Below the pieces are notes generated by a model. That model worked only from the letters and a program-made list of their open reading frames with translations. It was not told the origin of the DNA and did no database searches. From Cyathus striatus (Eukaryota; Basidiomycota; Agaricomycetes; Agaricales; Nidulariaceae): a stretch of 64,000 nt of DNA. Positions within the stretch are counted from its first letter, which is position 1. Every line of letters starts with the position of its first letter. The translations under genes and the position numbers were made by a program. The stretch is taken from contig JAOVFP010000003.1 in assembly GCA_025738555.1 (NCBI GenBank), forward strand, positions 4,588,001-4,652,000, in the 5' to 3' direction. Shown one piece after another: positions 38,356 through 50,929 of the stretch.

Positions 38356-38584
38356 GCTTATTCTCATATATATAATGTGTACACCAAAAATTATATTGCA
38401 ATACCCCATCTCCCCTGTGTATTCATCTTCAATCCGAGGTAATCCTCCTAAAAATAGTACAAGAAATAGATATGTAAAAAAACGAAGGCTGTATAGTATC
38501 TACATTAGCCACTTCTCGAAAAAAGCAAAACAGAAACTATAATAATGCGCACGCCAGAGCAACAAAAATAAGCCAAACAGAAGT

Positions 38585-41500
38585 TCACAGCACAACTTCC
38601 GTAGCAATGCCCAAAGCTTCCAAAGCTTCCATAACAGCCCGCGTCACATCCGCGTCATCAAGGCTATCATAATTTTTCTGCCCACCAGCTACGCAAGAAT
38701 AGAAGATAGAAGTCAGAACGGAGCTAATACACCAGGGACAAACGAGCGTTCCACGCAGATCTTGACCTCACCATTCTTGTTCTCCTCACATTCAGCTTCA
38801 GAGTCTTCAAGTGAGGTGAGCGAAGATATGTCATCGGAGTCGTCCTCGTGCTCGATATCCACTTCCAACGGAAGGAACAGTTTCTTCGGATTCCCGATGT
38901 ACATCCGCCGCGACCCGCTCGCTCCCACCGTAGGCACGGGCAGCTCCTCGTCCTTGATGACCGCGCGGTCGCTTAGTCCCCACGAGGCTTGAATATTCCC
39001 TATAAACAGTCGCCGCTGCTTGACTTTGTGAACCATGACCACGTCGTCTTTTCCGCCCCGCTCCGCATATGCTGATCCAACCTTGCGCCCATTGAAATCA
39101 TATACAGCACCCCAGTACATCGTTGGCCCCTCGATTTCACGAAGCTTAAGTGATTTTTTCCTCTTCCGTGGAGGGAGTACTTTCAAGGGTATGCCGGGTA
39201 CGCTGGGGATATCCCTCGAAGAAACAAAGACGTCACCTCGCTTCCTGCAGCAGATATCGCAGTTGCACGTTCCAAGACACGCAGGGCAGATAAACGACCG
39301 CAGCTCGTGGTCAAACTTCATCTCAGGGTATCTTAATGACTAATGAGCAGGTCAATTATCTCACAGCATACATGATAAACGCACCTGACCGCAATACAAC
39401 GGTTACAATATTGCTTGTTGCAGTCACATACCATCTTTAGTTTGAAGGACTTGGTACGACATTGATGACAATAAGCCTCCTTATTTCCACTGGCCCACAC
39501 AATACGCTTTGCTTTGCCTTTCGGTTTGCTCGGCTTCTTCACATTATCGCGTATCTGCTCGTCCTCGAAAGCGTTATTATCCGCAAGCGGCTGCACCTGA
39601 GTGGAAACTTCTTCTACATCCGCAGACGCGCTTGAATCGTAGCCTTGGAATTCTGAAGTGGTTTCTCGGTAATCAGTCGGTCCAGAACTAGTAGCCTTGG
39701 ATGCGGACCGCTTCCTTCTCTCTCGAACACGTCTCTGGCGCCCTGATGTATTGTTCAAGCTGACTGTTCGCCGTGACACCCTAGTCGAAGCTTCCTCCGC
39801 GTCCTCGACACTCCTGGGCTTGCGTCGAGTAAAATTACGTTCAGATGCGCTCGAGTTGTCAGAGTCCATAAAATTGGAATCGGAGTCTGCGTCTGGTCCA
39901 GGAGTGCTGACTAGACTCTGTAAAGATTTACGTTGTTCAAGTTCTACATCGGCCTCTAGTAACGACATATCATCAGCATCCCCCGTAGGAATAATCAAGG
40001 GCTGCGGGGATGGCGACATAACAGGCATATTGTCACTTGATGAAGAGGAAGAGGACGAGATCATCTGTGAGCGGGCCACAGTTGGACTAGGTCCTCGAGA
40101 AAAATGGTCATGTGGGGATGGTGACCTGCCGAAAATACTGCTGGAAGAACTGCTACGTCCTGTGCCCAAAAGCTGTTGGGCAACGTAGTCATCTGAGACC
40201 TGCATGTCATCATCATCCTGCGTAGGAACGACTGCAGGCTCTGGAGAGAGCGACCAGCGAGGTGTACAGCCACTTGCTGAAGAGGAAGCTGACGAAATCA
40301 TCTGTGAAGGAGCCATACTCGGACTGTCCGCCTGTTGGCTAGTGATATCGACGGGTGACACACTAGGTGAAGGTGAAAATAAGGAATCAGGAATGCCGAC
40401 GGACGAAACCTGGGACGAAAACGAATTCATGTATACATGAAGCGGGTTTTCATTACCAGATGATAAAGGATGATGAGCAGCATTAAACTCATACTCTCCA
40501 CCTTTTCCAGTGTTACTGCAAGAAGCTGGGTCATTCTGTTTGTACGGATCAGGAAGAATGGCATCGAAAACGGATGGTCCAGCTTCGGAAAGGAAAATAT
40601 TTTGGTCTGCGAATTGCCTAAGACCAAGGACAAAGTCTTGAGGATTACTTGTGGCGTTCAAAGAGATCGTACGCGTCGAGATAGAAATAGCGGCTTGCTT
40701 GGGTTCGGAGTAAGATATGTGATTGGAATTGGGTGATGGTGGAGATGTAGGATATGAATTGGAATTGGGTGTTGGTGGGGATGTAGGATTGATAAATTGG
40801 TTCATAAATTGCGTTTCTGAATTGATAGTATTTAGAGTTGGTGGTGAACGGTAAACTTCGGGTGACATAGTTACGTGAGGTGCCCGTTTCGCGACGGATG
40901 TCTTGCGAGCGGTACCGGCAGAAGTTACAGGGGAGGCGGGAGAGGATGAAAAATAGGATGCTGTAGAAATATGTACACCCTTAGGAGACGACGATATGGG
41001 AGTAGTACTCTTTTCGGAAACATTGATGGGGGAACACGAAGTAGAAGCGTTAAAATCACAGTCAGCGAGATCGATGACTATAGGGGAGCTAGTATCAGGC
41101 GACGCTGCAACAGCAGGAGACACACCCCGAGGAAGGATCGGTCGGTGTCTCGGAAGACCTCGGGCATTCCCTCCTGCAGCACCACCACGCATCCTATTAC
41201 CCAGCGACTCCGTTCCGTCACCAACATAATCGCAATCGCCGACCACCACAATGCCATTCGGAACGGGATCCTTCCAACGGTACGGCTTTTTCACGTCCTT
41301 CCTGTGCTCGACAATTTCGATATTGGCTTTGATGCGAAAAAAATCATCCTCACCCGAACGACCACCCTCGTCGTCCTCGTCGTCCTCTTCCCAACATAAC
41401 ACCTTTCCACCACAGGCGTACATCTCTTCCTCGACGGCCTTTCCCTTCCCTTTGCCTGTCACTTTATTTTGGTCTGTAGTAGCCGGGAACAAAGACCTTC

Positions 41501-43679
41501 GAGGCGGATGCGGATTATGGTTCACCTCCCGACTACCATCAAAGTTCCAAAGCCTACGTGCGTCCGACGTATTTGTAGTACCGCCACCCAAAAACCGAAG
41601 GTTTACAGCCATAACATCCGGGGGCGGTAAACGGACTGGATCAAATCGAAGTCGAACAACGCCCTTACGAGACTTCATGTAATATGGATCGTCCTTCTCG
41701 CCCAACCACCAATTTCCTTTAGGTACCGCAAAAGGTCGTTCTTGTAAACGATCTTTAGCTTTTGCCTTCTTATTCTCGGCAACGCGAGAAATACTAGATC
41801 CTGAAATCGACCGCGCTGGAGTGGAAAACCGGCTTTTCTTCCTTGGAGGCATAACAACATCCACTATATTCATCACCTTTTTCGTTGTGCTCCTCGGAGC
41901 AAGGCGGGATGTAGAAGCAGGTGGGGGCATTTGTTCCGATGAGGGGTGCTCGTCACCGCTATCTACCACCCGCTTGCGCTTCTGCAGACGCCTCATAGAA
42001 GCAGATGTGGACTTGAACAGGGGATCGATGTAACCTTCCTGATACCTGGCAGCGGCTGCTCGCAGTTTCCGTCTTACAGGACCAGGGAGCAGCTTGTAAT
42101 CCGATTTATTCACGCCTTTCGGGAGCGGAGGAATCAAAACGTGCGATAGGAACGATCGCATACGGTGAAGTAGAGGTGGTGGAGGTGAACAACATGGGTC
42201 AAAGATACGTTCAGGACTCGAAAAGTCTTCTGGTTCAGGGCTGAACAATGGAGACTTCGAATATCTCCTGGATCTCTTATTAACAGTCGCAAACTTAACG
42301 GGCGTGACTGGGGTCCATCCCAGGGATGAAGTTCCGGGTGGCTATACCATACCTGGTCAGTACCATGGCAAGGTAAAACGATGAGAACCTTACTGCTAAG
42401 CTATACACGGCGATAGCATCGTTACCGTCACCATCCTCCCCGTCTGCATCAGCGCTGTGTACAGATGTCGCCTCCGATTGAGGCTTCCCATCCCGTATTG
42501 CATGCAAGTTTCCGCCGCTACTATTCGAGTCCCTTGCAATCGACGAAGGCATCAAGGCTGAGCCATTAACCGTCGCCGTTCTTGGGATAGCCTGCTCAGC
42601 ATTGCGCAATTCTGAAGCCAAAGCTTTAGCTGCCAAAGGCGACGCTAACGGCCCGCGTGGTGCACCGAACGAAAGGCCTGTAGGTGGCGGCATTTGGGAC
42701 TAGATGTAGTTGTTCAATGCATAAGTGATAAGTTGAACAAGACGTTCATGAACTCACCGAAGGCTGGGGTAGGGAGGGTGAAACAATTATAGGAGATTTT
42801 GTTGTTTGGGGAGTACGAGATGTGCCTGAGGGAAGAGGCTGTTCGACTGCAAGGCGTCCTGGTAGCGCTTGGAGAGTAGGTGAAGATTTTGTAGGTCGCT
42901 GAAAGGGACTGGAAGTACGTTTAGACGTTTGGTAAGTGCGTAATGGTGAAGGCGACTTGGGTAGGGCGACATGCGAAGGTGAATCTTGATGAGTCACTCC
43001 TGGACTTCTGCTCCCGTACGTCCTGGATACCATATGGGTGGGAAACACGGGTATGTCTGCTGGTGCTGCTGGTATAGATGCGCGTGAGACAGCTTGCGGG
43101 AAGTTGATATGCTGGAGAAAAATTATGATCGAAGAGGAATCTCGAATGAGGGAGTGCGGACCTGTGCAATAACATTGCCTACTTCGGTCTGCAAATTTTG
43201 AGGTGAGGAACGGGGATTGGTCGATGAAGCTGAAGATTCCTATAATATTAACAGGCGGTTAAACTGGGGATGTACTTGAAAATAGACAAAACGTGGCGAA
43301 CCGCGATGTGACTGCGGTAATGTTTTGAACTTGATTGTCCAGAACTAGAATTTGGCTTCACGGGCAGCTTCTCCAACTTTTAAGTAGTAAAAAAGAGGGG
43401 TATCGGTAAACGTGTGTAGAGAGCGAGGACGATCGGTATACACACCTCTAGCGCAGATATCAGAGCCACTGCATGGTCCATCCCATCCGATGGCATACGG
43501 GTATCCACTCCAGCTACTGTAGATGTAGTTGTCGCGTGTGTTTGACCAAGGACCGCGTCTTGTTGGTCGATGGATGGAGGATTTCTCGCCAATTCTTCGT
43601 TAGTTAAAATTGAGCTGCGGTCATTGTCTAGTGGGCGTGCTTGCTGCTGCCCGTCCCAGTTGAGGAGTGACGAGTCCAT
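38585..43679 (-). CDS. CDCA7-like protein with zf-4CXXC_R1 domain, 1568 residues
   Basis: Likely nuclear chromatin protein of the CDCA7 class. In animals CDCA7 recruits the HELLS remodeller, which supports DNA-methylation maintenance; the role here is inferred. Eight exons (43679-43446, 43376-43302, 43239-43162, 43111-42758, 42699-42394, 42341-39385, 39331-38733, 38688-38585) total 4707 nt and stay in frame. About 1300 residues of Ser/Pro-rich, low-complexity sequence precede the zinc domain (about residues 1306-1370): CHQCRTKSFKLKMVCD, CNKQYCNRCIAVRYPE, FICPACLGTCNCDICCRKRG. The arginines of CHQCR and AVRY, mutated in human ICF3, are kept. The GVRGQF-like segment of animal CDCA7 is replaced by the shorter NKQ, so one ICF-linked glycine is absent. 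The C-terminus holds acidic serine runs and a final exon ending IATEVVL. It is much longer than animal CDCA7. Confidence 0.85.
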
Positions 43680-44924
43680 CGTGTACGGCGGAGAAGAAGA
43701 AAAAGAAGGTTTAGAGAAAATAGACAGCAGCGAGCTCGTACGCCATAGACTTTGACGAACCTCCCGAGAAATGGTCCAGGGCTGTTATGTAGACGGTTCT
43801 CTATCCGTTACGTTTATTAGTCACGCATCACGCATCACGTGCGGTGACTTAATTTGAATGAACTGTTCTGAAACAAGTTTCCGGGGATTCAACACTTCGG
43901 TATTTCAATTCCCATTCTCTATGATTCGACTCCGGGGGATTCAGCTTTCAGTTTTAAAATTCTCAATGATCAATCTAAATGGCATAATGATCAATGGAAA
44001 ATGTCTGATTGCCCTTGTTTCCGTCTATTATTGGTGCTGCTCCAGAGGTGGACATACTGTATCAATTCGAATGGTTCGGCACCCCTCAAAGAGCGTGACA
44101 GGCCCAACCAGGCGGACATTTCGTCAACTTGGGACATACAGTGTGACACATGAAAAATTTCGGCATTTCAGGAGGGTCTGTGACGCGTGACTGCCGAACT
44201 ATTCGAATTGATACAGTATAGATACTGATTACCGTATAAGTAACTTTCGGAGATAAAATTGAAGCTTTTCTTATGTTAAGAATAAATTCACTGAATGATA
44301 GTTGTTCTTGAAGCGGGTGGGTAACTTGGTTTTATGACTTCGTACTTGCTTCGTACACGCCAATATGATAAGTACGAGGACTAAGTACGAAGTACTTAAA
44401 TGGATGCCGTTCGACTCCGGCTATTGAGATGTAAAAGTATAACTTTGAACTTGACCAATATTCATCGACTCGGCGGCTACGAATTGATCCAGGCGATACA
44501 CTTTTAGGTCCGACCAGACAACGCGATCAGAACAGATCCACTATACCACTTCAACGGCATCTCAAGCTCAGTAATTACGTTGAATAAATTTTTAAATTGC
44601 TCCAGTCAGTCCAAGATGTTCCTTTAGTCACTACCTTGTATGTCCTTACGCGCTGTTTAATTCCAGCGAACTATGGTAGAAATTTTAAGAAAAGAGGGCG
44701 AGTACTATTTAAAATCGTCGGGTCCTTTTATCAGTGAATGGAGGATAGACGAAGTACTTATATCGCTACGAGCCCATGGTAATGCCAACTTAAACCTATT
44801 TCAAACCTACCCCCAGTTGACATCGTACACTGTAAAGTTTCCAAAGCAGTACATGGCATGAACACTTGGAGGGAGATCTAGAAATAATTAGGTGTTCGGT
44901 CTCCATTTTACTATTATATATAAG
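43680..44924. other. Divergent/3' intergenic region with MITE
   Basis: About 1.2 kb. The first 200 bp form the promoter of the CDCA7-like gene. A 160-bp miniature element follows (44057-44216). Bases 44300-44400 contain repeated GTACGAAGTAC-like palindromes. A small plus-strand open frame at 44673-44861 has no recognisable domain. I found no supportable tRNA. Confidence 0.5.
44057..44216. mobile_element. MITE with TA target duplication, 160 bp
   Basis: Terminal inverted repeats of about 26 bp with one mismatch begin CTGTATCAATTCGAAT and end with the complement, followed by a shared GTTCGGCA. The flanking dinucleotide is TA on both sides (44055-44056 and 44217-44218), as in Tc1/mariner and Stowaway-type elements. 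It is too short to encode anything. It lies about 380 bp upstream of the CDCA7-like start codon. Confidence 0.85.
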
Positions 44925-46149
44925 TTACTCACCAAACAGATAAGCTCTGAATAGTTTTGGTTCTATGACACTGTAAAGGACGTCCCTCGCCCTATCTGAA
45001 GACGACATAAGATGTGTCCCTACTTGAAACTGCTCCAGGCTAGGAAATTCGGAGGTGAAGAAAGATCTCTGTAAATTCTTTGTAATTTCATCATCTTCAT
45101 CCTCTTCGGGGTGGTACGAGATGTCGTTCGCTACCACGACTACATCCTTCAATGTTTCGCGGGAAGCATGCGATAGCAAATGTACAGTTTCCAACATTTG
45201 TGGTACAACGAAATTTTCACAATGGAAGCAGAGTGCATGCAGGTTATCAAGCGCAGGAAGAGCACTAGCACCAGCCAAAAATGTCTCAGACATTCGAGTG
45301 TGCTTGAACATGCATTGATGATTTCTAACCAGAAATCAAGTTCAGACACGGGCCAGTTGGCTCCATCCATCACCAATGATAAATTTCGTAGATTAAAAAT
45401 GACAATGCCTGTTAACGGGTTTAATAACCATCTGCACGTCGATGTATTTAAGTCCGAGAGTTTGGTTATGCGTATCTTCAGGGTATTCAAATCGGTAAAT
45501 GCTGTTCGCGCACCCTCGACCGGAGTTGTACTATGGAGGGAGGTGAGATCGTGTATTGCGAGGTACTTCAAGGAAGGGTTATCGATGATGAAGCTAGCGC
45601 TGGGAACCATATCGACACAACACAATGCAACAGCCCCGATTCCAGGGTGATTCGAGAACAGCAGATCCAAATACGGCCGCATTTTACCACTGTTATTCTT
45701 ACGAGCGACGTAGCTACGTAGTCTGTACCGCTCTCCAAGTGAGATCGATTTGAGGGATGAAAATGAGAGCGAAAAGAACAACTTTGCATCGCGTGCTGAT
45801 TTAGTGCTGAGGGTTATTGATGGTAGATCTAGATAATCCTCGAATATGAGCTCCTTGATATATGTTGCTAATGGTCTAGGAGAGGGCTCAATAATCTTCC
45901 CCCAATTAGCAATCTTGGTGGATATATTGGTGCGTGATAATCTGACTTCGGCGAATAATAATTGTTGACAAGGCTCGAGGAGTGACCTGGAGGCTGAGAA
46001 GCGGATCGAATGGTGTTTTTATCCCACTGGACGATATGTTCATGAAATATCAAGTGAATTATTTTTGGAGGTAGCATTTGAATCATAATGAAAAGAGTGC
46101 GGAACGAATGGACATCCAACTGTGGTCTGTTGAATTCGTGCACGAACAC
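44925..46149 (-). pseudogene. F-box-like protein gene with two apparent frameshifts
   Basis: The N-terminus contains an F-box-like MLPPKIIHLIFHEHIV, the start of the substrate-adaptor proteins of SCF ubiquitin ligases that are abundant in agarics. The expected continuation (SASRSLLEPCQQLLFAEVRL) lies in another frame from about 46000. Further coding follows (PLATYIKELIFEDYL, SFSSLKSISLGERYRLR, NPSLKYLAIHDLTSLHS) to LECLRHF. Near 45275-45290 the frame changes again into LAGASALPALDNLHALCFHC and runs to LFRAYLFGE. No intron of workable length spans either break. Either the gene is decayed or the assembly has two indels. Leucine-rich stretches in the centre suggest a repeat-type substrate-binding region. 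Confidence 0.6.
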
Positions 46150-46463
46150 CCCTTACGACTCATTCGATCACGTGATCAAAAATCTAATGCGCGTCGGCAA
46201 CACTGTCACCAGTGTAGACCGGTAGCCGGTCGGTCTCGTGACAAGTCACGTTATATGAACGATTGAATCGTATCGATACATATACCGACCGGTCCAACTC
46301 GTCGAATTTTGGCGTACTAAACCTTACGTTCACAGACGCTTCCTTTTTGGATTTTCGGAACAACTCCTCGTCGCGTCCCCCTTCTGCTTTACACTCGCTC
46401 CGTTGCTCCTTCCTCCATCCCTCCTGTTTCTCTCCTCTCCCTCTCCTGACACCTCTCCTACCT
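46150..46463. other. Spacer between the F-box-like gene and the DUF6589-type gene
   Basis: About 310 bp with no gene. It includes overlapping palindromes around GACCGGTAGCCGGTCGGTC (46217-46235), near ACCGACCGG (46283-46291). A pyrimidine-rich tract (46370-46460), as often seen just upstream of fungal start codons, precedes the ATG at 46464. Confidence 0.45.
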
Positions 46464-49400
46464 ATGGATCAAGACACCGGATCAACATCCCAATGTCTTT
46501 CGTCTCGAAAAAGACCTTGCTTGGCCCACTATGAGCAGCAAGTCGTGCTCAGTGACATAACTCAGCCATCCAACTTTGAACCATGCAGCAGACCACCAGA
46601 ACAATGGCAGGCCATACAACACTTTCAAATAGGCTCTTCTAGTAACAGGACAAGTTCAGCTCTTGGTAGGGAACGACAGGGAAGGAAGGGGAGGAAGGGA
46701 AATTTGGTGGAAGTTGGAAGGGGGGGCGACAGAAAGGAAGGACCTGGTAATGCATGTCTGAATGACGAGAACTGGTTTTTTTTCTACATATCTATATATT
46801 TCATACTATATAATTTGTCAGTGAACCAATTGAACTGTTACCACCCAATTCACCCAGACAGAGGGCTCCGAGGGGAACTACTGCCGACAAAGTGAAAGCT
46901 ATACTCTTGATATTGAAGGCTGATTCTATTAGTCCATTTGACATTTTTCAACATGTTCTCGATGAAGCCAACGTGGACTGTAGCATGTACAGATCACATC
47001 TATTTCACGACAGTGAGAGGCTGTTCAGTATTCTGAATGCTATCGCTCAGTACAAGAATGGACGCCAAAAACTTCAAGAGTGGCTTCGTTGCGGTACTGG
47101 TCTTGAGACAGTTACGGATATCGTTTCAGAAGAAATGGACAACCTTCACGGTCTCACTCGCATGAAGGGTTTAGCTGATATTAACCCAGAGTACATTGAT
47201 AACAGAGATACCACGGACTTCGCAGTGGAAGCACCATTTACACATCATATTCTCTGGTCAGCTGCAGAGAGCAAACGGCAGCGTGAAGTTAATACCGTTA
47301 AGTCTCCTGAACATGTGAGTTTATTTCGTAGCATCTGTATGTTGTTTCTTCACCTTATACTTGAACAGCTTTGTAACATCGTGATCAGGCAGCTGTTGTA
47401 TCAACGCTTTAACAAATGTTTATCATTCGCGGGGGAATTTGGTATATTTTTATGGGCTACTGGTGCGTCTCGTCGTACGATTGAGGCAGCCCATCGTTGT
47501 GGACTCTCACCCTGTTATCAGTCGGTAATTGACAGTGTCAAGATGCTAGGAAATCTGAACATGAAGATCGCCAAGTCTATAGCAGATGGGCCACACATTT
47601 TTTGCTATGATAACATAAATATAAGCACATCAATATTTGTTGAACAGCGTGGAAGTCATACCCTGAACAAAGTAACTTCAGGAACATTAGGAATCGTTTA
47701 TAAACTTCAGCATGCGAGTGAAGAAGATATGTTCCTTGCTCCGATTCTGGCTCGCATGTGTGATGCCAGCCTACATGGCCTCAAGTTTGAAGTGGATCTT
47801 ACATCAGCAAGTACTGATTATACTACACAGTGCTACAGTAGTGCTACAGAGTATTGTATAATGCCATAGCACCATAACAAAGGTGTTCATTTATGTAGTA
47901 CTACATAGTTATCACTACATGCTATCAAGCACTATGGAGACATGGTAGCATGCTATGGAGTGCTATATAACACTGTGGAGGCTTGGCAGTATGCTATGGA
48001 AGCTTTAGAATATCCAGGATTACAGCAGGTCCTGTAGGATTTCCTTGGGATTCTAATGCCTTAGCCAATAGCATCACTCCTTCAGTTATATAAATAAATA
48101 AATAAATATATTAAGTAGTTTTAATAGATACAGCATCAATAATAATATTCAATGAGAATGATACCCCAAATTGTGCATCCCGTCCAACCCTTCGCGAACA
48201 AGATCCTAATGGACACCATGACCTGGCTGAATTGTCAGTGCCTTGATGTACATTTGCCACTAGAGGGGTTGGAGATGTGGAGGAGGATTATGAGATCGCG
48301 CTTTCAAGGGAGGCGGGTGAGGATGCAGAGGAGTTTGTGTGAAAGGGGGCCTGGGGGTGGCGGGGACATGATAGCCAAGACTGGAGACGCCACACACATG
48401 AGTTGGACAGACACGCGTCAGGTGGAAGTTGAGGAGGAAGGAGGAGCGAAGAGGAAGGGGCTGTATGATGTGGCCTCAATGCTGCACTTGCCGACAGGAT
48501 GGGCTTCATTGTCGTCATAATGGTGCAGGGAAGGAGGGGCTGGATGACGTGCGGTGATTGTTATCACCAGGGGACGAGGGAGAAAGGGGGGAGGAAGGGG
48601 CTGTATCCAGTGGCGTCGTCATCGTTGTGATGCGGAGAAGGGAGGAGGGGGGTGGATCGCGTGGCTTTCGCGCTGTTCTTGCCAGCGGCATCGGTCATTG
48701 AGGAGGGCAACTTGACGAGATGACGTGGCCATCTACGAAGTGTTAAAGCATTGATTTGAGACCGGATCTGAGAAGTCTCCATTGTAGTCCGCTGCTGAGG
48801 AGCAAGCAGAGTGGATGACGAAGTAAGGGTATCCATGACGCCATCTGTAGATACGTTGTCAATGCGAAAGATAAGACTGATGGATGCATATGTAAGGGCT
48901 AATGGAGGATACATACCATGACGAGAGCCATTTTGATCGTTTGCGAGCAAAGTGTACACAACCTCGATCCCAAATAAAAGAACCTGAGGTTGCATACGTT
49001 CGAGCGAAGCGCTTCAACTTGAAGCTTCGCGCGAAGGAGATGGGGTGGGTGGGAGGGAGATAGAAAGTTCCCAGTGGTCAGCCACCAAACTTTGGTGGTT
49101 TCGGATAGAGCAAAAGTGGCCGATAAGATTGACCGAAACAGGAGGGTAGAGGAGTTCTCGAGAGAGGGATGGAAAGGAGGTACTGTTTCTTCAATAGGCC
49201 TTGAGGTATTGAAGGTGATGGATGAAAAGGAGAAAATCCCTCACTTGGCGAAGCTGTAGGGGACGTGAGATAGCAAGCGAGGGTGGGGCGTGATGAAGAA
49301 GGTGGCTTACTTGGCTCCACGTTTGTTGAATAGGATGTCGAGGTGTTGCGGTGGGAGGGGATGGACGTTGAGGTGGTGGGGGTTGAGGCAGCGTTGTCAG

Positions 49401-50929
49401 GTATTGTCGAGGTGGTGGCGTGACGTGGCGTCGATGGCTTGAGGGTGCTGGTGTCCTTGATGATGCAGTGGGGACAGGAACGTTGAGATGGGGGATAGCA
49501 GGGTGGGTGACTTGACAGTGAACTAGTGATGTCAGAGAATGCATGTCATGGACGTTGCAATAGGTGTTGCGCTGCGGACATGTTGAGCGCGTGGTGCCCA
49601 TTGTCCGTTTGCACCTAATATACCCCGCTTCGCCTCGGCTTCAAGCACCCTACACCTCTCTACACGGACCAGCACCAAGCGAACTCGTCCAGCGCCGCTC
49701 CAACTCGCACCACCCATTACCCTTTCCCACTGCTCCCTTCCATCCTTATACCGTTTTGGTCTTCCTTTGTTTTCGTTAGTCTTGGTGTGTCGCTGGTCCC
49801 TTGCGGCTTGCCGACATGCTGTTGGTGGGGGTTATGGGGGGACTGGGCCGCATTGCGCAGTAGATGGCGCTGCCCCCCCGCTGAATCTTCTTTATTCGTG
49901 CGACGAAGGGAGAAAGCAGTGGGGAGGAGAGGAGAGGCCGGGAGGAGAGGCAAAGAGGAGAGGCGGGGAAGAGAGATGGGGAAGAGAGGTGGACGACGTT
50001 CATTGATGCATTCAACTAAGCGCATTCTCATGCACATGATCATAAACCATGAGATCAAATGAGGGGGGAAGAGCAGGGTGTGCTGTAACGGAGCGGAGAG
50101 TTGAATTTTAAGTAATATGTAGCAGATTTGTGGGTATTACCAACTACATACAAGTTTCAACTATTAAAGTTAGTAGTGCTGTATAATACTACATATCATA
50201 CTAGATAGATCACAAATCGTTACAGAGCACTTGAGTTGAACTGTATAGAATTACATTGTGTACTACTTACATTATAAACTATTGCATAGCACTTGGAAAC
50301 TATATAGTACTTTATAGCATACTAATTACATTATATATTGCTACAGATTGCTCATAAATTGTAGAGATCTATACAGCACAGTAATTAAATTACAGACTGC
50401 TACAAACCACTATATAGTGACTTTGGCTAATTTGAAAAGTTATACATGTTACAAGGATTCATATACATACTATAGTATGCTATATGCAAAAACCAGTGCT
50501 TGCTGATGTACACCTACTGAAATTCAATATGAATCGTACTTTTTCCAGCTTCAAATCCATGTTGTAAAAATCGTTTGCAAGCACTGCAAGCCATTTAATC
50601 ACTACAATACAGATGCTTCTTTGCAGTTCAAGGCATGTTATCAGCTGTCAAAGGACCAAGTAACAAAATTCTGTCCACTTCGTGTCTCAACAACTGAGGA
50701 GGCCTCGACTCAAGGAAATCTCGCATATCATGATGAAATATACCTCTCTTTACTGCAGAAGACTCCTGATGAACTTTCAAAATTTGCCATACCCACTGTT
50801 AACAACCAACTTACCAATGCTTGCATTCGGTCTGGGCAGATACTTCATGCTGCAGACCTCAATCCATACCACCAGCGGCTAGTATTTCAACTTGGCATTG
50901 GCACCTCAGGCAGCGGAATTCTTGCTTAG
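46464..50929 (+). pseudogene. DUF6589-type transposon protein, split and truncated
   Basis: Resembles the DUF6589 proteins abundant in Agaricomycete transposon-rich DNA; activity is unknown, though the conserved YDNINI-type motif suggests a nuclease or transposase fold. The start MDQDTGSTSQCLSSRKRPC (46464) is followed by a 227-nt purine-rich intron, then exons with PEYIDNRDTTDF, FAGEFGIFLWATGASRRTIE, HIFCYDNINISTSIFVEQR and KVTSGTLGIVYKL. A second intron spans 47315-47392. After codon DL at 47800 the gene is broken by a 2.7-kb element and resumes at 50511 with TPTEIQYESYFFQLQIHVVK and NNQLTNACIRSGQIL. Family similarity stops after FQLGIGT (about 50905), where non-coding repeat DNA begins. 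The C-terminal third expected in relatives is not found in the window. Confidence 0.75.
47802..50508. mobile_element. 2.7-kb element with TA target duplication
   Basis: It begins CATCAGCAAGTACTGATT and ends with the inverted form (AACCAGTGCTTGCTGATG, two mismatches). TA flanks it at 47800-47801 and 50509-50510. Both subterminal regions are dense in TATAGCACT- and GTAGTACTA-like boxes; the interior is GA- and GT-rich low-complexity sequence (48.2-50.0 kb). No transposase is recognised. Removing it with one TA rejoins the DUF6589-type frame exactly (GAT CTT ACA CCT), which fixes the boundaries. The class is uncertain; the TA duplication suggests the Tc1/mariner side. Confidence 0.85.

Noticed and set aside
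39697..41682. Several 140-160 codon plus-strand frames rich in Ser/Glu
   Set aside because: Antisense to the long serine-rich exon of the CDCA7-like gene; low-complexity coding often leaves the reverse strand open.
44403..44561. Possible tRNA: a 9-bp inverted pair (GATGCCGTT and AACGGCATC) with an A-box-like TGGTATAGTGG on the minus strand
   Set aside because: The arms are about 140 bp apart, no anticodon stem of normal size forms, and the B-box-like GTTCGACTCC is on the opposite strand.
48152..48520. 122-codon frame inside the TA-flanked element as its transposase
   Set aside because: It is low-complexity Gly/Arg/Glu sequence with no catalytic motif and a composition explained by the GA-rich DNA.
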